Source of the DNA: Bacteroidia bacterium
GTDB lineage: Bacteria; Bacteroidota; Bacteroidia; UBA8524
Assembly: GCA_023277325.1 (NCBI GenBank)
Contig: JALRIQ010000066.1
Coordinates: 1 to 13,254, forward strand
Reading direction: 5' to 3'
DNA length: 13,254 nucleotides
The position numbers and the translations under genes were made by a program. Position 1 is the first letter of the stretch, and the number at the start of each line of letters is the position of its first letter. Positions 1 through 7,461 of the stretch are shown here, in pieces. The notes beneath the pieces are model-generated. The model was not told the DNA's origin. It did not search any database and worked only from the letters and a program-made list of their open reading frames with translations.

Positions 1-142
1 CATTCATGGCCCACCCCACCATACGTGCCGATTTTGCAGTGCCCAGATACCGAGCAATAGCACCGTAGGAGGTAACTCTTCCATGGGGAATAAGGCGCAC
101 TACATCATACACCATTTCAAAAAAACCCGAGTCATTTTTCAT
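1..142 (-). CDS. MGMT/Atl-family DNA alkyltransferase-like protein (5' part only)
   Basis: The minus strand from the ATG at 142-140 reads open to the window edge for 47 codons. It begins MKNDSGFFEMVYDVVRLIPH and continues through GRVTSYGAIARYLG, SARMVGW and AMN. This is the winged-helix DNA-binding half of the O6-alkylguanine-DNA alkyltransferase (Ogt/MGMT) and alkyltransferase-like (Atl) family: the IPxGRVTSYGxIAxxLG block followed by SARxVG with the DNA-binding arginine. The PCHRV-type active-site motif lies beyond the window. I therefore cannot say whether this is a true methyltransferase or a catalytically dead Atl protein that flags alkylated bases for excision repair; the short N-terminus without an extra domain resembles Atl proteins. 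It diverges from the TrpF-like gene across 42 bp. Confidence 0.85.
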   Translation of the reverse strand, partial: MKNDSGFFEMVYDVVRLIPHGRVTSYGAIARYLGTAKSARMVGWAMN

Positions 143-184
143 CTTCCGTTTTCAAATTAAAGATTCAGGGAGCAACTTTGTAGC

Positions 185-721
185 ATGTTTCACACTTGCC
201 GTATCAAATTTGGCTCAATAACTAACCTTACCGATGCCCGTTATGCCGCAGCTGCATATGCCGACTGGGTAGGATTTTGTTTTATTCTTGAGCACCCGCG
301 TTATATCGATCCAATGAAAGCGAAAGAAATTATTGATTGGCTTTCTGGGCCAACCATGGTGGCTGAGCTGGGTGAAAGAATGCCGGAAGAAATGACAAGT
401 GCGCTGGAAGTATTAATGATTGATACGGTACAGGTTACTTCCGAAGAAGCTGCACAAGCTTGGGAGAATGCCGGTTTTCAAGTTATCCGTGAAGGAATTT
501 CAGTTGATAAGGCCGAGCACCTTCGTCTTTGCCTGCCTGACTATTCCGTATTTCCGGAACAGGAAATCATTGACCTTAGCAACCTAACCTTAGAAGAAAT
601 TAAAACACAGTGGGCGAAGAACCCGCCCCATGCTATTCAACTTATCGGAGGTGATGAAAGTGCTCCAGGAATTCGCGATTTTGCACAAATTGATGAAATC
701 CTTGAGCTCTTTGAATTATGA
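185..721 (+). CDS. TrpF-like (phosphoribosylanthranilate isomerase fold) protein, probably not a functional TrpF
   Basis: A 178-residue protein that aligns without gaps at its N-terminus to the TrpF signature KICGITNxxDAxxAAxxGADxxGF: it reads K8-F-G-S-I-T-N, D17-A-R, A26-D27 and G30-F. It keeps the PRYI segment (R39) and the family's C-terminal SGVEsaPGxKD-like phosphate-site segment (ESAPGIRD, 158-165). However, the catalytic cysteine position is Gly10, the QLHG motif is QVTS (83-86), the glycine of AGAD is Tyr25, and the region between the catalytic Asp and the phosphate site is compressed. Family members are usually about 200 residues or more. No other trp gene is nearby; it overlaps the following glycosyltransferase by ATGA, implying translational coupling. 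I infer a TrpF-derived paralogue with a changed or lost reaction rather than a tryptophan-pathway enzyme. The ATG at 185 is chosen because homology starts within seven residues. Confidence 0.8.
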   Translation: MFHTCRIKFGSITNLTDARYAAAAYADWVGFCFILEHPRYIDPMKAKEIIDWLSGPTMVAELGERMPEEMTSALEVLMIDTVQVTSEEAAQAWENAGFQVIREGISVDKAEHLRLCLPDYSVFPEQEIIDLSNLTLEEIKTQWAKNPPHAIQLIGGDESAPGIRDFAQIDEILELFEL

Positions 722-1830
722 GTCCTTCACCCAAAATAGCGCATATCATTTCTCCAAAGTCTTGGCGAGGCGGAGAACAACAGGCGGTTAATGTGTATGA
801 AGAGCTCGACAAACTGGGGATTTACCAAATCTTTGTTTGTCCGAAAGGCTCCATTACCGAACAATACTGCAAAGACCACGGCTTTAACTATTACGCCTTT
901 CCAAAACGATTGGCGTTGGATCTTGGCTTTGCTAAAAACTTGAGTCGGGTATGTCGCAAGGAAGGGATAGATATTCTTCATCCGCACGATTCGGGTGCAC
1001 ATACCCTGAGTATTTTATCCATCGATCTTTTTCGTAACCCATGCGATGTCTTACTACAACGTCGTGTTGATTTCCCAGTTTCGAAATCCCTATTTTCCCG
1101 CTACAAATACAACCATCTCCGGATCAAGAAAATCCTCTGTGTGTCGAATGCCATCAAGGAAATTCTGAAACCCGACATCAAACGCCAGGAACTCTTGCAG
1201 GTAGTTTATGAAGGAATCGACCCAAGTAAGTTTGTACTTCCTGCTGGAGATACCCTACGCAAGGAGTTTTCCATTCCTGCCTCTTCGCCAATCATTGCCA
1301 ATGTGGCTGCGCTTGCTCCACAGAAAGACTATTTTACTTTTATAGATACAGTTAAAATCCTTGTCAATGATGGATTGGAGGCCACATTTATGGCTTTTGG
1401 AAACGGCCCACAGGAGGCGGAAATAATGGCTTATGCCAAGGAAACAGGCATGGATAAGCATATACACTTTGCTGGCTTCCGCACCGATATTCCCCAAATT
1501 TTGCCTGAAATTGATTTGCTCTTATTCAGCTCAGAAACGGAGGGCTTAGGCACTACCATACTTGATTGTTATGCTGCAGAAGTCCCCATTGTAAGCACCA
1601 ACGCGGGAGGAATTCCCGAGCTTATCATCCATAAAAAAACAGGGTATTTAGGTAAGGTGAAAGATGCAGAAAGCCTTGCTTCTGGCGTGAAACTTGCCAT
1701 CCAAAACCCGGATGAAAGAATGGCCTGGGTAAATGGTGGAAAGGAACGCTTGAAACTATTTACGCGAGACATTACCGCAAAAAATACTTTAGCGGCATAT
1801 CAGGAAATCATTGCATCAGAAAAAAACTAA
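718..1830 (+). CDS. GT-B glycosyltransferase, family 4 (GT4-like)
   Basis: A 370-residue cytoplasmic or membrane-peripheral GT-B glycosyltransferase. The N-terminal domain opens with a family 4 acceptor-side signature: hydrophobic strand, then WRGGEQQAV at 16-24. The C-terminal nucleotide-sugar domain shows EGIDPSKF (165-172), ANVAALAPQKD (194-204), GNGPQEAEI (228-236), FAGFRTDI (251-258) and the EX7E region EGLGTTILD (275-283) followed by STNAGGIPELI. The second glutamate of EX7E is an aspartate here (Asp283), which is uncommon. The donor and acceptor cannot be read from sequence; family members act in surface glycan or lipid glycosylation. Its ATG lies inside the stop of the TrpF-like gene (ATGA), and the threonine dehydrogenase starts 12 bp after its stop, so the three are likely co-transcribed. 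No signal peptide or membrane span is apparent. Confidence 0.92.
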   Translation: MSPSPKIAHIISPKSWRGGEQQAVNVYEELDKLGIYQIFVCPKGSITEQYCKDHGFNYYAFPKRLALDLGFAKNLSRVCRKEGIDILHPHDSGAHTLSILSIDLFRNPCDVLLQRRVDFPVSKSLFSRYKYNHLRIKKILCVSNAIKEILKPDIKRQELLQVVYEGIDPSKFVLPAGDTLRKEFSIPASSPIIANVAALAPQKDYFTFIDTVKILVNDGLEATFMAFGNGPQEAEIMAYAKETGMDKHIHFAGFRTDIPQILPEIDLLLFSSETEGLGTTILDCYAAEVPIVSTNAGGIPELIIHKKTGYLGKVKDAESLASGVKLAIQNPDERMAWVNGGKERLKLFTRDITAKNTLAAYQEIIASEKN

Positions 1831-1842
1831 TTTCGCAGCATA

Positions 1843-2805
1843 ATGAGTACAGATAGCATTTTGATAATTGGCTCTGGCGGTCAGCTCGGAACCGAACTGT
1901 GTGAAACCCTTCGTGGTATGTATGGTGATGCCAAGGTGGTCGCTACTGATGTGCGTCCATTGACTGGTTCAATTGCCGAATCCGGCCCGACTGAGGTGCT
2001 CGACATTCTCGACAAACAGCGTTTTACCGAGATTTTAGACCAATATAAACCCACTCAAATCTATCATCTCGCTGCACTCCTTTCTGCGACAGCTGAGCGC
2101 CAGCCTAAGTTAGGTTGGACATTAAATATGGATGGACTTTTCCATGTTTTGGACGCTGCAAAAGAGCGAAACATTAGCAAAATCTATTGGCCAAGTAGCA
2201 TTGCTGTTTTTGGCCCGAATACTCCCCGCGACCAAACTCCTCAACATTGTGTGATGGATCCTAATACGATCTATGGCATCACAAAGTTGGCTGGAGAGCG
2301 CTACTGTGAATATTATTTCGAAAAACACGGTGTCGATGTAAGAAGTATTCGCTACCCGGGCTTGATTGGCTACAAATCAGCGCCAGGTGGGGGAACGACA
2401 GATTACGCGGTTGACATTTACCACCAAGCACTGCAGCAAGGCAAATACGAGTGTTTCCTTTCTGAAGACACTGAGTTACCGATGTTGTACATGCCTGATG
2501 CCCTTCGCGCCACCATTAATTTGATGGAAGCTCCTGCAGAGAACATCAAAATCCGCAGCAGCTACAATGTGGCGGGTATGAGTTTTACTCCGGACCAAAT
2601 CGCAGCTAGCATTCGTAATGAGATTCCTGGATTCGAAATTAGCTATGCTCCAGACTACCGTCAGCAAATTGCCAATTCATGGCCAAAAAGCATCGACGAT
2701 GGTACTGCGCGCATGGATTGGGGATGGAAGCCAGAATACGATTTGCAAGCGATGACAGGCGACATGCTCCTTCACTTACGTGAGATGAACAGCATCAAAT
2801 CCTAG
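1843..2805 (+). CDS. L-threonine 3-dehydrogenase, SDR (GalE-like) type
   Basis: A 320-residue extended short-chain dehydrogenase. It has the NAD-binding GSGGQLG (10-16), Asp36 after the second strand for the NAD ribose, HLAALLSATAE (75-85), SSIAVFG (118-124) and the catalytic YGITK (Tyr144, Lys148). RYPGLIGY and the P-GGGTTDYAVDIYH block are features I associate with the UDP-galactose-epimerase-like threonine dehydrogenases known from Flavobacterium and animals, rather than with sugar epimerases. The reaction is NAD+-dependent oxidation of L-threonine to 2-amino-3-oxobutyrate, usually cleaved by 2-amino-3-ketobutyrate CoA ligase to glycine and acetyl-CoA; no kbl is in the window. It follows the glycosyltransferase by 12 bp, which leaves open that it is a sugar-nucleotide epimerase, but the family-specific blocks favour threonine dehydrogenase. 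Confidence 0.87.
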   Translation: MSTDSILIIGSGGQLGTELCETLRGMYGDAKVVATDVRPLTGSIAESGPTEVLDILDKQRFTEILDQYKPTQIYHLAALLSATAERQPKLGWTLNMDGLFHVLDAAKERNISKIYWPSSIAVFGPNTPRDQTPQHCVMDPNTIYGITKLAGERYCEYYFEKHGVDVRSIRYPGLIGYKSAPGGGTTDYAVDIYHQALQQGKYECFLSEDTELPMLYMPDALRATINLMEAPAENIKIRSSYNVAGMSFTPDQIAASIRNEIPGFEISYAPDYRQQIANSWPKSIDDGTARMDWGWKPEYDLQAMTGDMLLHLREMNSIKS

Positions 2806-2954
2806 TTCACGTAAAACGACTGGGGGAAAGGGTAGGACTCTTTTATTCCGCGGCTATTGACAAGGATTAAATCTCCTTCGATCAGGTAATTTCTTTTATC
2901 CAGCCAAAACCAGATAAAACGCTGCCGGCCGACTTCATATTGGAATGCCCGTTC
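2802..2954 (-). pseudogene. Possible 3' remnant of a lost minus-strand gene
   Basis: On the minus strand, 50 codons are open from just after an in-frame TGA (2957-2955) to a TAG at 2804-2802 that shares the CTAG palindrome with the threonine dehydrogenase stop. The translation has a protein-like composition, including RQRFIWFWLDKRNYLIEGD and ending YPFPQSFYVN. No ATG, GTG or TTG lies near its beginning, so it is not a complete gene. I do not recognise the family. It could be the C-terminus of a convergent gene whose 5' part was deleted, or a chance open stretch. Its upstream end falls where the truncated GIN-domain frame begins on the other strand, which favours a shared deletion junction. 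Confidence 0.3.
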
Positions 2955-3352
2955 TCACCCGACTTGAACTAAATGGCGGCAGCCAGGTATCCATCCAATT
3001 TAAAGACCTGAGCCGCTTGCGGGCTGAACTTAATGGCGCTGCAATTCTAGAAGGTGAAATTCAGGCGAAAACCTTTGTACTGGAAGCAAACGGCCTGAAT
3101 ACCTGTAACCTATCTGGCAGTGTTGAAACCGCCTCGTTAGAACTTAATGGTGGAGGAACTTTTCAGCTGGAAAAACTCATCACTGTTGACCTAAAACTCG
3201 AAGCCAACGGAGGAACCAAAGTGGATGTACACGCAAGCCGAAAACTGGACGTTGAAGCGAACGGCACGTCTGTCATTCGCTATTTCGGTAACCCGGCTAA
3301 CAAACATTTGGAACAAAACGGAGGGTCCCGAATTGAAGCAGTAACGCCTTAG
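2945..3352 (+). CDS. GIN/DUF2807 beta-solenoid domain protein, apparently 5'-truncated
   Basis: A 135-residue frame made almost entirely of a solenoid with a turn motif [LV]-E-x-N-G recurring every 18-20 residues: Asn-Gly at 10, 30, 49, 68, 88, 106 and 125. This matches the C-terminal half of the putative auto-transporter adhesin head GIN domain (DUF2807), including the family's terminal YFGNP and NGGS turns; the usual turn is S-G-A-S. Family members are normally about 200 residues or more, with a signal peptide or lipobox and a preceding beta domain, both absent here. In frame, a TAA at 2915-2917 and TGA at 2858-2860 block extension, leaving only about nine further codons without an ATG. As written the product would stay in the cytoplasm. 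I think it is a truncated remnant, though a short expressed protein cannot be excluded. Its stop overlaps the stop of the convergent barrel gene. Confidence 0.6.
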   Translation: MPVLTRLELNGGSQVSIQFKDLSRLRAELNGAAILEGEIQAKTFVLEANGLNTCNLSGSVETASLELNGGGTFQLEKLITVDLKLEANGGTKVDVHASRKLDVEANGTSVIRYFGNPANKHLEQNGGSRIEAVTP

Positions 3353-4608
3353 AAGCTGTAGGCATAACCCAATCCACCACCAAGTCCGCCAGCCTTATGC
3401 GGGATAGCCCAGGCTTGCATTCCATAGAGCATGGCATGGACATAATGTTTGCCTTTTGAGTAGCCAAACTCCTGACTCAAGTTAAAACGACTATATCCGC
3501 CCGTCATCACACGACTGGTTCCATAGAAATCACCAAAGAAATAGGTATAGCCAATAGAAAAACGAGGAATCATTGGGGTATTTAGCACCTTATCAAAGCG
3601 GAAGGTCAAGGATTGCTTACCCAATAGGCGAATGGTATATTCGGCATAAATTAAGCTCGGTAATAGCTCTTTTGAGAGAAACCCTATTGAGTCGGGTTGA
3701 AACTCTGCGGCAATGCTGTCGTAGGTGTTTCTTCCTGCATCTGGATCCTGGAAAACCTCAAAGCCTGGAACATACCATCCGTCGTAAGTGAATTTTGCTG
3801 TTTTCTCATATTGGGTTCCCTTCCAGGCGATAAAACCTAAGTTTTGAACACCAACGGCATAGGCACCATCAGGACCAAGAAGCCCCTTATATTCTGCACT
3901 CACCTGCATTCCCATGCCATGAACGCTGGCTAATCCTTGTTCTTTTCCTGGAGTAAGACGGGCTGTTAAATCAATATCCCAGTCGGTGCTGGTTCCATAA
4001 GGTTCGGTATAGACAGAAAAACGCCTTCCATCCACATCAATCATGCGTATTCCGCGAGCAATTCCAAAAGAAACGGTCAGGTTTGAACGGTTTGGAAAAA
4101 ACTTTATCAATCCAAAATCTATATAATCATAACGAGATCTTTTGAACGACAATCCATTTCCATCTGCCGTATCTCCTTCAAAATAGGCATTCCCTTGTCC
4201 GACAAGTCGGAAAAAATCGCCAGAATAATTCGCGCCTGCATGGTCATGAAAGCCATACCGAATCAAATAATGCACGCTGTCTTTTTTCATAAAACCCGAA
4301 TTCAAATTCAGGTAGGTAAGCGAATAACGGCTATCAATACCAATAAGGTTCTTGACGTTCGTTCGATCTGCGTTTTCAGCAATCAGCTCATTGCTCAATT
4401 CTGCACGCTGACTCAACTTCCACAGCAGGGCGTTGTTTGCCGTGCTGGCATCCACACAATAGCTCCCATCAATGGCCACCATCGATTTTGCTTTTACAGA
4501 GCGAAAGGGATGATTGTAAAAATTTGGAAATTTATTCCACAGGCTATCCTGAGCAAGGCTGCTCAGGGGCAAGGCAATAAATAGGAAGGTCTTAATAATT
4601 CTGGTCAT
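3349..4608 (-). CDS. Outer-membrane beta-barrel protein, DUF5723-like
   Basis: A 419-residue exported protein. Residues 1-19 form a signal peptide (MTRIIK, hydrophobic core, SSLAQ before Asp20). The mature part is rich in alternating aromatic/hydrophobic strands with glycine and ends in the aromatic residue Phe (GYAYSF), the typical C-terminal signal for the BAM machinery. Middle segments such as YIDFGLIKFF, LTVSFGIARG and a VYTEPYGTSTDW loop resemble the Bacteroidota DUF5723 barrel family, but I hold that name loosely. No catalytic motif is visible. Its start codon lies 17 bp inside the preceding lipoprotein gene on the same strand, so the two are likely translated together and may work together at the outer membrane. 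Its stop codon overlaps that of the convergent GIN-domain frame. Confidence 0.75.
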   Translation of the reverse strand: MTRIIKTFLFIALPLSSLAQDSLWNKFPNFYNHPFRSVKAKSMVAIDGSYCVDASTANNALLWKLSQRAELSNELIAENADRTNVKNLIGIDSRYSLTYLNLNSGFMKKDSVHYLIRYGFHDHAGANYSGDFFRLVGQGNAYFEGDTADGNGLSFKRSRYDYIDFGLIKFFPNRSNLTVSFGIARGIRMIDVDGRRFSVYTEPYGTSTDWDIDLTARLTPGKEQGLASVHGMGMQVSAEYKGLLGPDGAYAVGVQNLGFIAWKGTQYEKTAKFTYDGWYVPGFEVFQDPDAGRNTYDSIAAEFQPDSIGFLSKELLPSLIYAEYTIRLLGKQSLTFRFDKVLNTPMIPRFSIGYTYFFGDFYGTSRVMTGGYSRFNLSQEFGYSKGKHYVHAMLYGMQAWAIPHKAGGLGGGLGYAYSF

Positions 4609-6643
4609 AGATGAAGTCGCCGGTCAAACTTACTTTAAATCCATAGTCGCTGTACATTTTCCAATAGTTGGTATTGGTTTTTGGGGTTCGCACAGTTGCC
4701 TTTATCAGTATTTTTTTAGTTGAACGCAATTTGGCCATTTTAGCTTGATCCGCTTTGGCAATTACAACAGAGCGTAAAGGACTTGTCACGCGATTATTCG
4801 CATCCGCTGGTGCCGCCTGAACCACATTATTGTTAAAGCCAATGAGAGAGTCGATGATCGTGCCATTTTCATCCATCAGATATAACTGAAGCTCCACATC
4901 GAAAGGGAACCCATTATCGGCAACAATATTCAGGCTTCCCTCAAGAATGTTTTTCGAGTTTTCTGCTGCTGCCAGATCGAAATTCACGGTATCAACCAGG
5001 GTAATTCCATTTGTTTTTAGGCTAACCGGCATGTCAACCTCCAGGGTTGCGGCTACCTCTGATTCGCCCGTTGCGAAGTCTTTGAAGTTATTGGTATTCC
5101 CATTTGGATTGGTTTTAATGGTTAAATGGTAATCCATTTTATTGGGCAACTGCTCAATAAAGGGTTTGATATTCGAGTTGCCCGAATTGATAGGAATTGG
5201 AGTGATCGACGGTTTTAAAGGAGGATAAGTAGCCGATGGAAGAATATGGGTTCCATTTATTCCTGCTCCCGTCAGCTGCACTGCAGTTCCTTTTTGCGTA
5301 TTCCGGGAAGTTAATTGATTGATTTTTGCCTCGGCCTGAGCACCGATGCCGTTTTCCAGAACGATATTGAAGTTAAGGTCTTCAAAATCTACATCGCCTT
5401 TTAGTCGGGTGAAAAAGTCGACATCTATAGTTTCAGGACCAACTTCAAATACTTCAGAACCGAAATAACCTTCCACATATTCAGGTTCCCAATCGATAAG
5501 ACCAAGGTATAAGAAGATACTATCTCCCAAGGATATATTCCGTTCAATTCCGGTGGAGTCAATGGTTACATCCAGTATATTATATAAAGAGTTAACCGTG
5601 TCTTTGATATTCGGGTCCTTCCCTCTCAGGTCAATTTCGTATCCAGAAATATCATATTCAATTCTAAAATCCGCAGTTCCTCCTGGTGGCGCTGCCGGTA
5701 CCCAAAAGCGCTGCTTAAACGCTTGTCCGTTACGTGTTGCATAAGGGATTTGATAATCCACCTGCATTTGCTCTTCGATGGTGCTTACCACCCGGAAGCT
5801 TACTTTTCCCTTGCTCACCTTCAATTCCTTGAGTTGCGCTTCACCAAAATAATACACAACCGTTTCATCCGCAGAAATCACACTTTGAGCCGGGAATCGT
5901 GCAATTGCGCTTTGCGGTTTTAGGTCCTTCACCGAAAAGTTGATGGTAGTAATGGCAAACTGATTAACAAGCACCGGTCCATTTGATGCAGCCGTCTCTA
6001 CCAGGATAGGCGTGGCCTCCATTTGGGCATATAGCTTCTTGCCCGAAACATCAATAATCTTGGTTTTGGAATTTCCAGGCAAAATATTAATAAACGTATC
6101 CGTCTGAATGATAGAGCCATCTACCACATTACTCAAGCGAAAAATTAAGGTGCTTATTTCAACGGGGTAACCATTGGTTATGGTAATCTCCATAGTGCCT
6201 GAATTGAACGTTGCCTCTTTAAAGAAGTCGGCGCCATCAATTGGAATGGCTCCTAAGCCAGCGTTTGACGTTGCGGGAATTGGAACGGTTTGTCCATTTA
6301 AAGCCGTTGCCTGCGGAAAGATTAAAAACAAGGGTACAGCTTGTGTTTGCGATTGATCAGCCAAACGCAATGTTTTCAGCGATAAGGTATTTACCCGTTC
6401 TGTATCCGGAATGGCAAGCAAGTCTGAAAGTCCGCCCCGATACATGTCATAGGATGTTACCAGACGCAAAGCTCCGTTCGCATCGGGGACTAAAACACTA
6501 TCAGAAATGACATTGCTGAGATCTAACTCAGTATGCAATAACGGCAATAGCAGATTCGTGCTGAAGCGTGAAAATGCTTGTTCTTTCTTGCAAGCCGCAA
6601 TAAATAATGCGGCTCCCAAAAAAAGATAAAATACTTTTTTCAT
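4592..6643 (-). CDS. Large lipoprotein of unknown function with internal beta repeats
   Basis: A 683-residue lipoprotein. The N-terminus MKKVFYLFLGAALFIAAC is a type II signal peptide with lipobox IAAC and lipidated Cys18, followed by KKE, a charged flank that may influence surface export in Bacteroidota. The body is predicted to be mostly beta strand, with no enzyme motif I recognise. A strand-turn motif recurs: MEITITNGYPVEI (151-163), FNIVLENGIGAQAE (425-438) and LNIVADNGFPFDV (571-583), suggesting repeated beta-sandwich modules, faintly like LEA/WHy-type folds. A proline-rich linker lies near 473-485. It is the first gene of a two-gene unit with the DUF5723-like barrel, overlapping it by 17 bp, and has a TAnnTTTG box just upstream. 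I infer a barrel-associated surface or periplasmic lipoprotein. Confidence 0.8.
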   Translation of the reverse strand: MKKVFYLFLGAALFIAACKKEQAFSRFSTNLLLPLLHTELDLSNVISDSVLVPDANGALRLVTSYDMYRGGLSDLLAIPDTERVNTLSLKTLRLADQSQTQAVPLFLIFPQATALNGQTVPIPATSNAGLGAIPIDGADFFKEATFNSGTMEITITNGYPVEISTLIFRLSNVVDGSIIQTDTFINILPGNSKTKIIDVSGKKLYAQMEATPILVETAASNGPVLVNQFAITTINFSVKDLKPQSAIARFPAQSVISADETVVYYFGEAQLKELKVSKGKVSFRVVSTIEEQMQVDYQIPYATRNGQAFKQRFWVPAAPPGGTADFRIEYDISGYEIDLRGKDPNIKDTVNSLYNILDVTIDSTGIERNISLGDSIFLYLGLIDWEPEYVEGYFGSEVFEVGPETIDVDFFTRLKGDVDFEDLNFNIVLENGIGAQAEAKINQLTSRNTQKGTAVQLTGAGINGTHILPSATYPPLKPSITPIPINSGNSNIKPFIEQLPNKMDYHLTIKTNPNGNTNNFKDFATGESEVAATLEVDMPVSLKTNGITLVDTVNFDLAAAENSKNILEGSLNIVADNGFPFDVELQLYLMDENGTIIDSLIGFNNNVVQAAPADANNRVTSPLRSVVIAKADQAKMAKLRSTKKILIKATVRTPKTNTNYWKMYSDYGFKVSLTGDFIYDQNY

Positions 6644-6657
6644 AGGGCTGGCTCAAA

Positions 6658-6665
6658 CAAATGTA
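6658..6665 (-). promoter_or_regulatory. Candidate -7 promoter element of the lipoprotein-barrel unit
   Basis: The minus strand reads TACATTTG, an exact match to the Bacteroidota -7 consensus TAnnTTTG. It ends 14 nt before the ATG at 6643, giving a short leader of roughly 8-10 nt. No clear -33 TTTG at the usual distance is seen. Confidence 0.5.
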
Positions 6666-6773
6666 AACATAAGACCAAGTAAATGAAAGGGTGGCTGCGG
6701 CAATACCTGCGAACCACTTCCTTTCTGGTACTTATTTGTCGAAAAACAACTCTGTTTTGTTGCTCTGCCTGAA

Positions 6774-6800
6774 ACAAAAAAAGCCGGCGTTTGCCGGCTT
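6774..6800 (-). terminator. Intrinsic terminator of the superoxide dismutase gene
   Basis: A perfect 8-bp stem (AAGCCGGC at 6781-6788, GCCGGCTT at 6793-6800) encloses a 4-nt loop. On the minus strand it is followed by a run of Ts (complement of the A run 6776-6782). It lies 25 bp beyond the sod stop codon, the expected place. No matching T-run is on the plus-strand side, so it acts in one direction. Confidence 0.9.
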
Positions 6801-6824
6801 CCTTCATATTATTAACGTTTCGAA

Positions 6825-7433
6825 CTAAAGCGCTGCTGCATAGCGGCGACTTACTTCTTCCCAGTTGATGACATTAAAGAATGCAGCAACATAGTCTGGG
6901 CGACGGTTTTGGTAGTTGAGGTAATAGGCATGCTCCCAAACGTCCAATCCGAGGATTGGAGTTCCGTTGCAATCACCAACTACATCCATCAATGGGTTAT
7001 CTTGATTGGCAGTTGAACAAACTTTCAACTTTCCGTTTTCAACACATAACCAAGCCCATCCAGAACCAAAACGTGTTGCCGCAGCTTTGCTGAATGACTC
7101 TTTGAATGCATCAAATCCACCAAGATCATTATTGATAGCATCTGCCAAAGCACCAGAAGGATGTCCTCCACCGTTTGGCGACATAACTGTCCAGAATAAA
7201 GAGTGATTCCAATGTCCGCCGCCGTTGTTTCTAATTGCAGCTGGGTAACTTGAAATATTCTTCATGATATCTTCCAAAGATTTTCCTGCAGCATCAGTTC
7301 CCTCGATAGCGCCATTGAGGTTGTTCACGTAAGCAGCATGGTGCTTGCCATAGTGAATTTCCATTGTACGCGCATCGATATGTGGCTCAAGTGCATTAAA
7401 ATCATAAGGTAATTTAGGTTGTTCGAATGACAT
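6825..7433 (-). CDS. sodA: Superoxide dismutase, Mn-type by diagnostic residues
   Basis: A complete 202-residue Fe/Mn superoxide dismutase, normal for the family, converting superoxide to oxygen and hydrogen peroxide in the cytoplasm (no signal peptide). Metal ligands are visible: His27 in IHYGKHH, His77 in [10 protein letters not shown], and Asp164 and His168 in DVWEHAYY. Residues separating Mn from Fe enzymes follow the Mn pattern: GGH at the outer-sphere position (where Fe enzymes have A-Q) and Gln144 in [10 protein letters not shown] (where Fe enzymes have SNAG). A cambialistic enzyme remains possible, since Bacteroidota forms can use either metal. It stands alone, with a TAnnTTTG promoter box and an intrinsic terminator. 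It diverges from the glycosylation operon across a 104-bp region containing a 9-bp inverted repeat, a likely shared control site. Confidence 0.97.
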   Translation of the reverse strand: MSFEQPKLPYDFNALEPHIDARTMEIHYGKHHAAYVNNLNGAIEGTDAAGKSLEDIMKNISSYPAAIRNNGGGHWNHSLFWTVMSPNGGGHPSGALADAINNDLGGFDAFKESFSKAAATRFGSGWAWLCVENGKLKVCSTANQDNPLMDVVGDCNGTPILGLDVWEHAYYLNYQNRRPDYVAAFFNVINWEEVSRRYAAAL

Positions 7434-7461
7434 ATATCTAAGGGTTTAAATTTTCGACTTT

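Noticed and set aside
727..1002. Minus-strand open frame of 91 codons opposite the glycosyltransferase gene.
   Set aside because: It lies fully inside a well-supported GT4 gene and its translation shows no domain; other antisense and off-frame openings within the window were set aside for the same reason.
1843..2805. Reading the SDR gene as a UDP-sugar epimerase belonging to the adjacent glycosyltransferase.
   Set aside because: The P-GGGTTDYAVDIYH block and overall layout fit SDR threonine dehydrogenases better, although the operon position keeps a small doubt.
2776..2814. Inverted repeat TTACGTGA (2776-2783) and TCACGTAA (2807-2814) spanning the threonine dehydrogenase stop codon, considered as a terminator.
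   Set aside because: The loop is 23 nt and no T-run follows on either strand; eight matching bases at this distance may be chance.
4195..4584. Plus-strand open frame of 129 codons opposite the barrel gene.
   Set aside because: The opposite strand encodes a complete signal-peptide barrel with an aromatic C-terminus; this frame has no recognisable domain.
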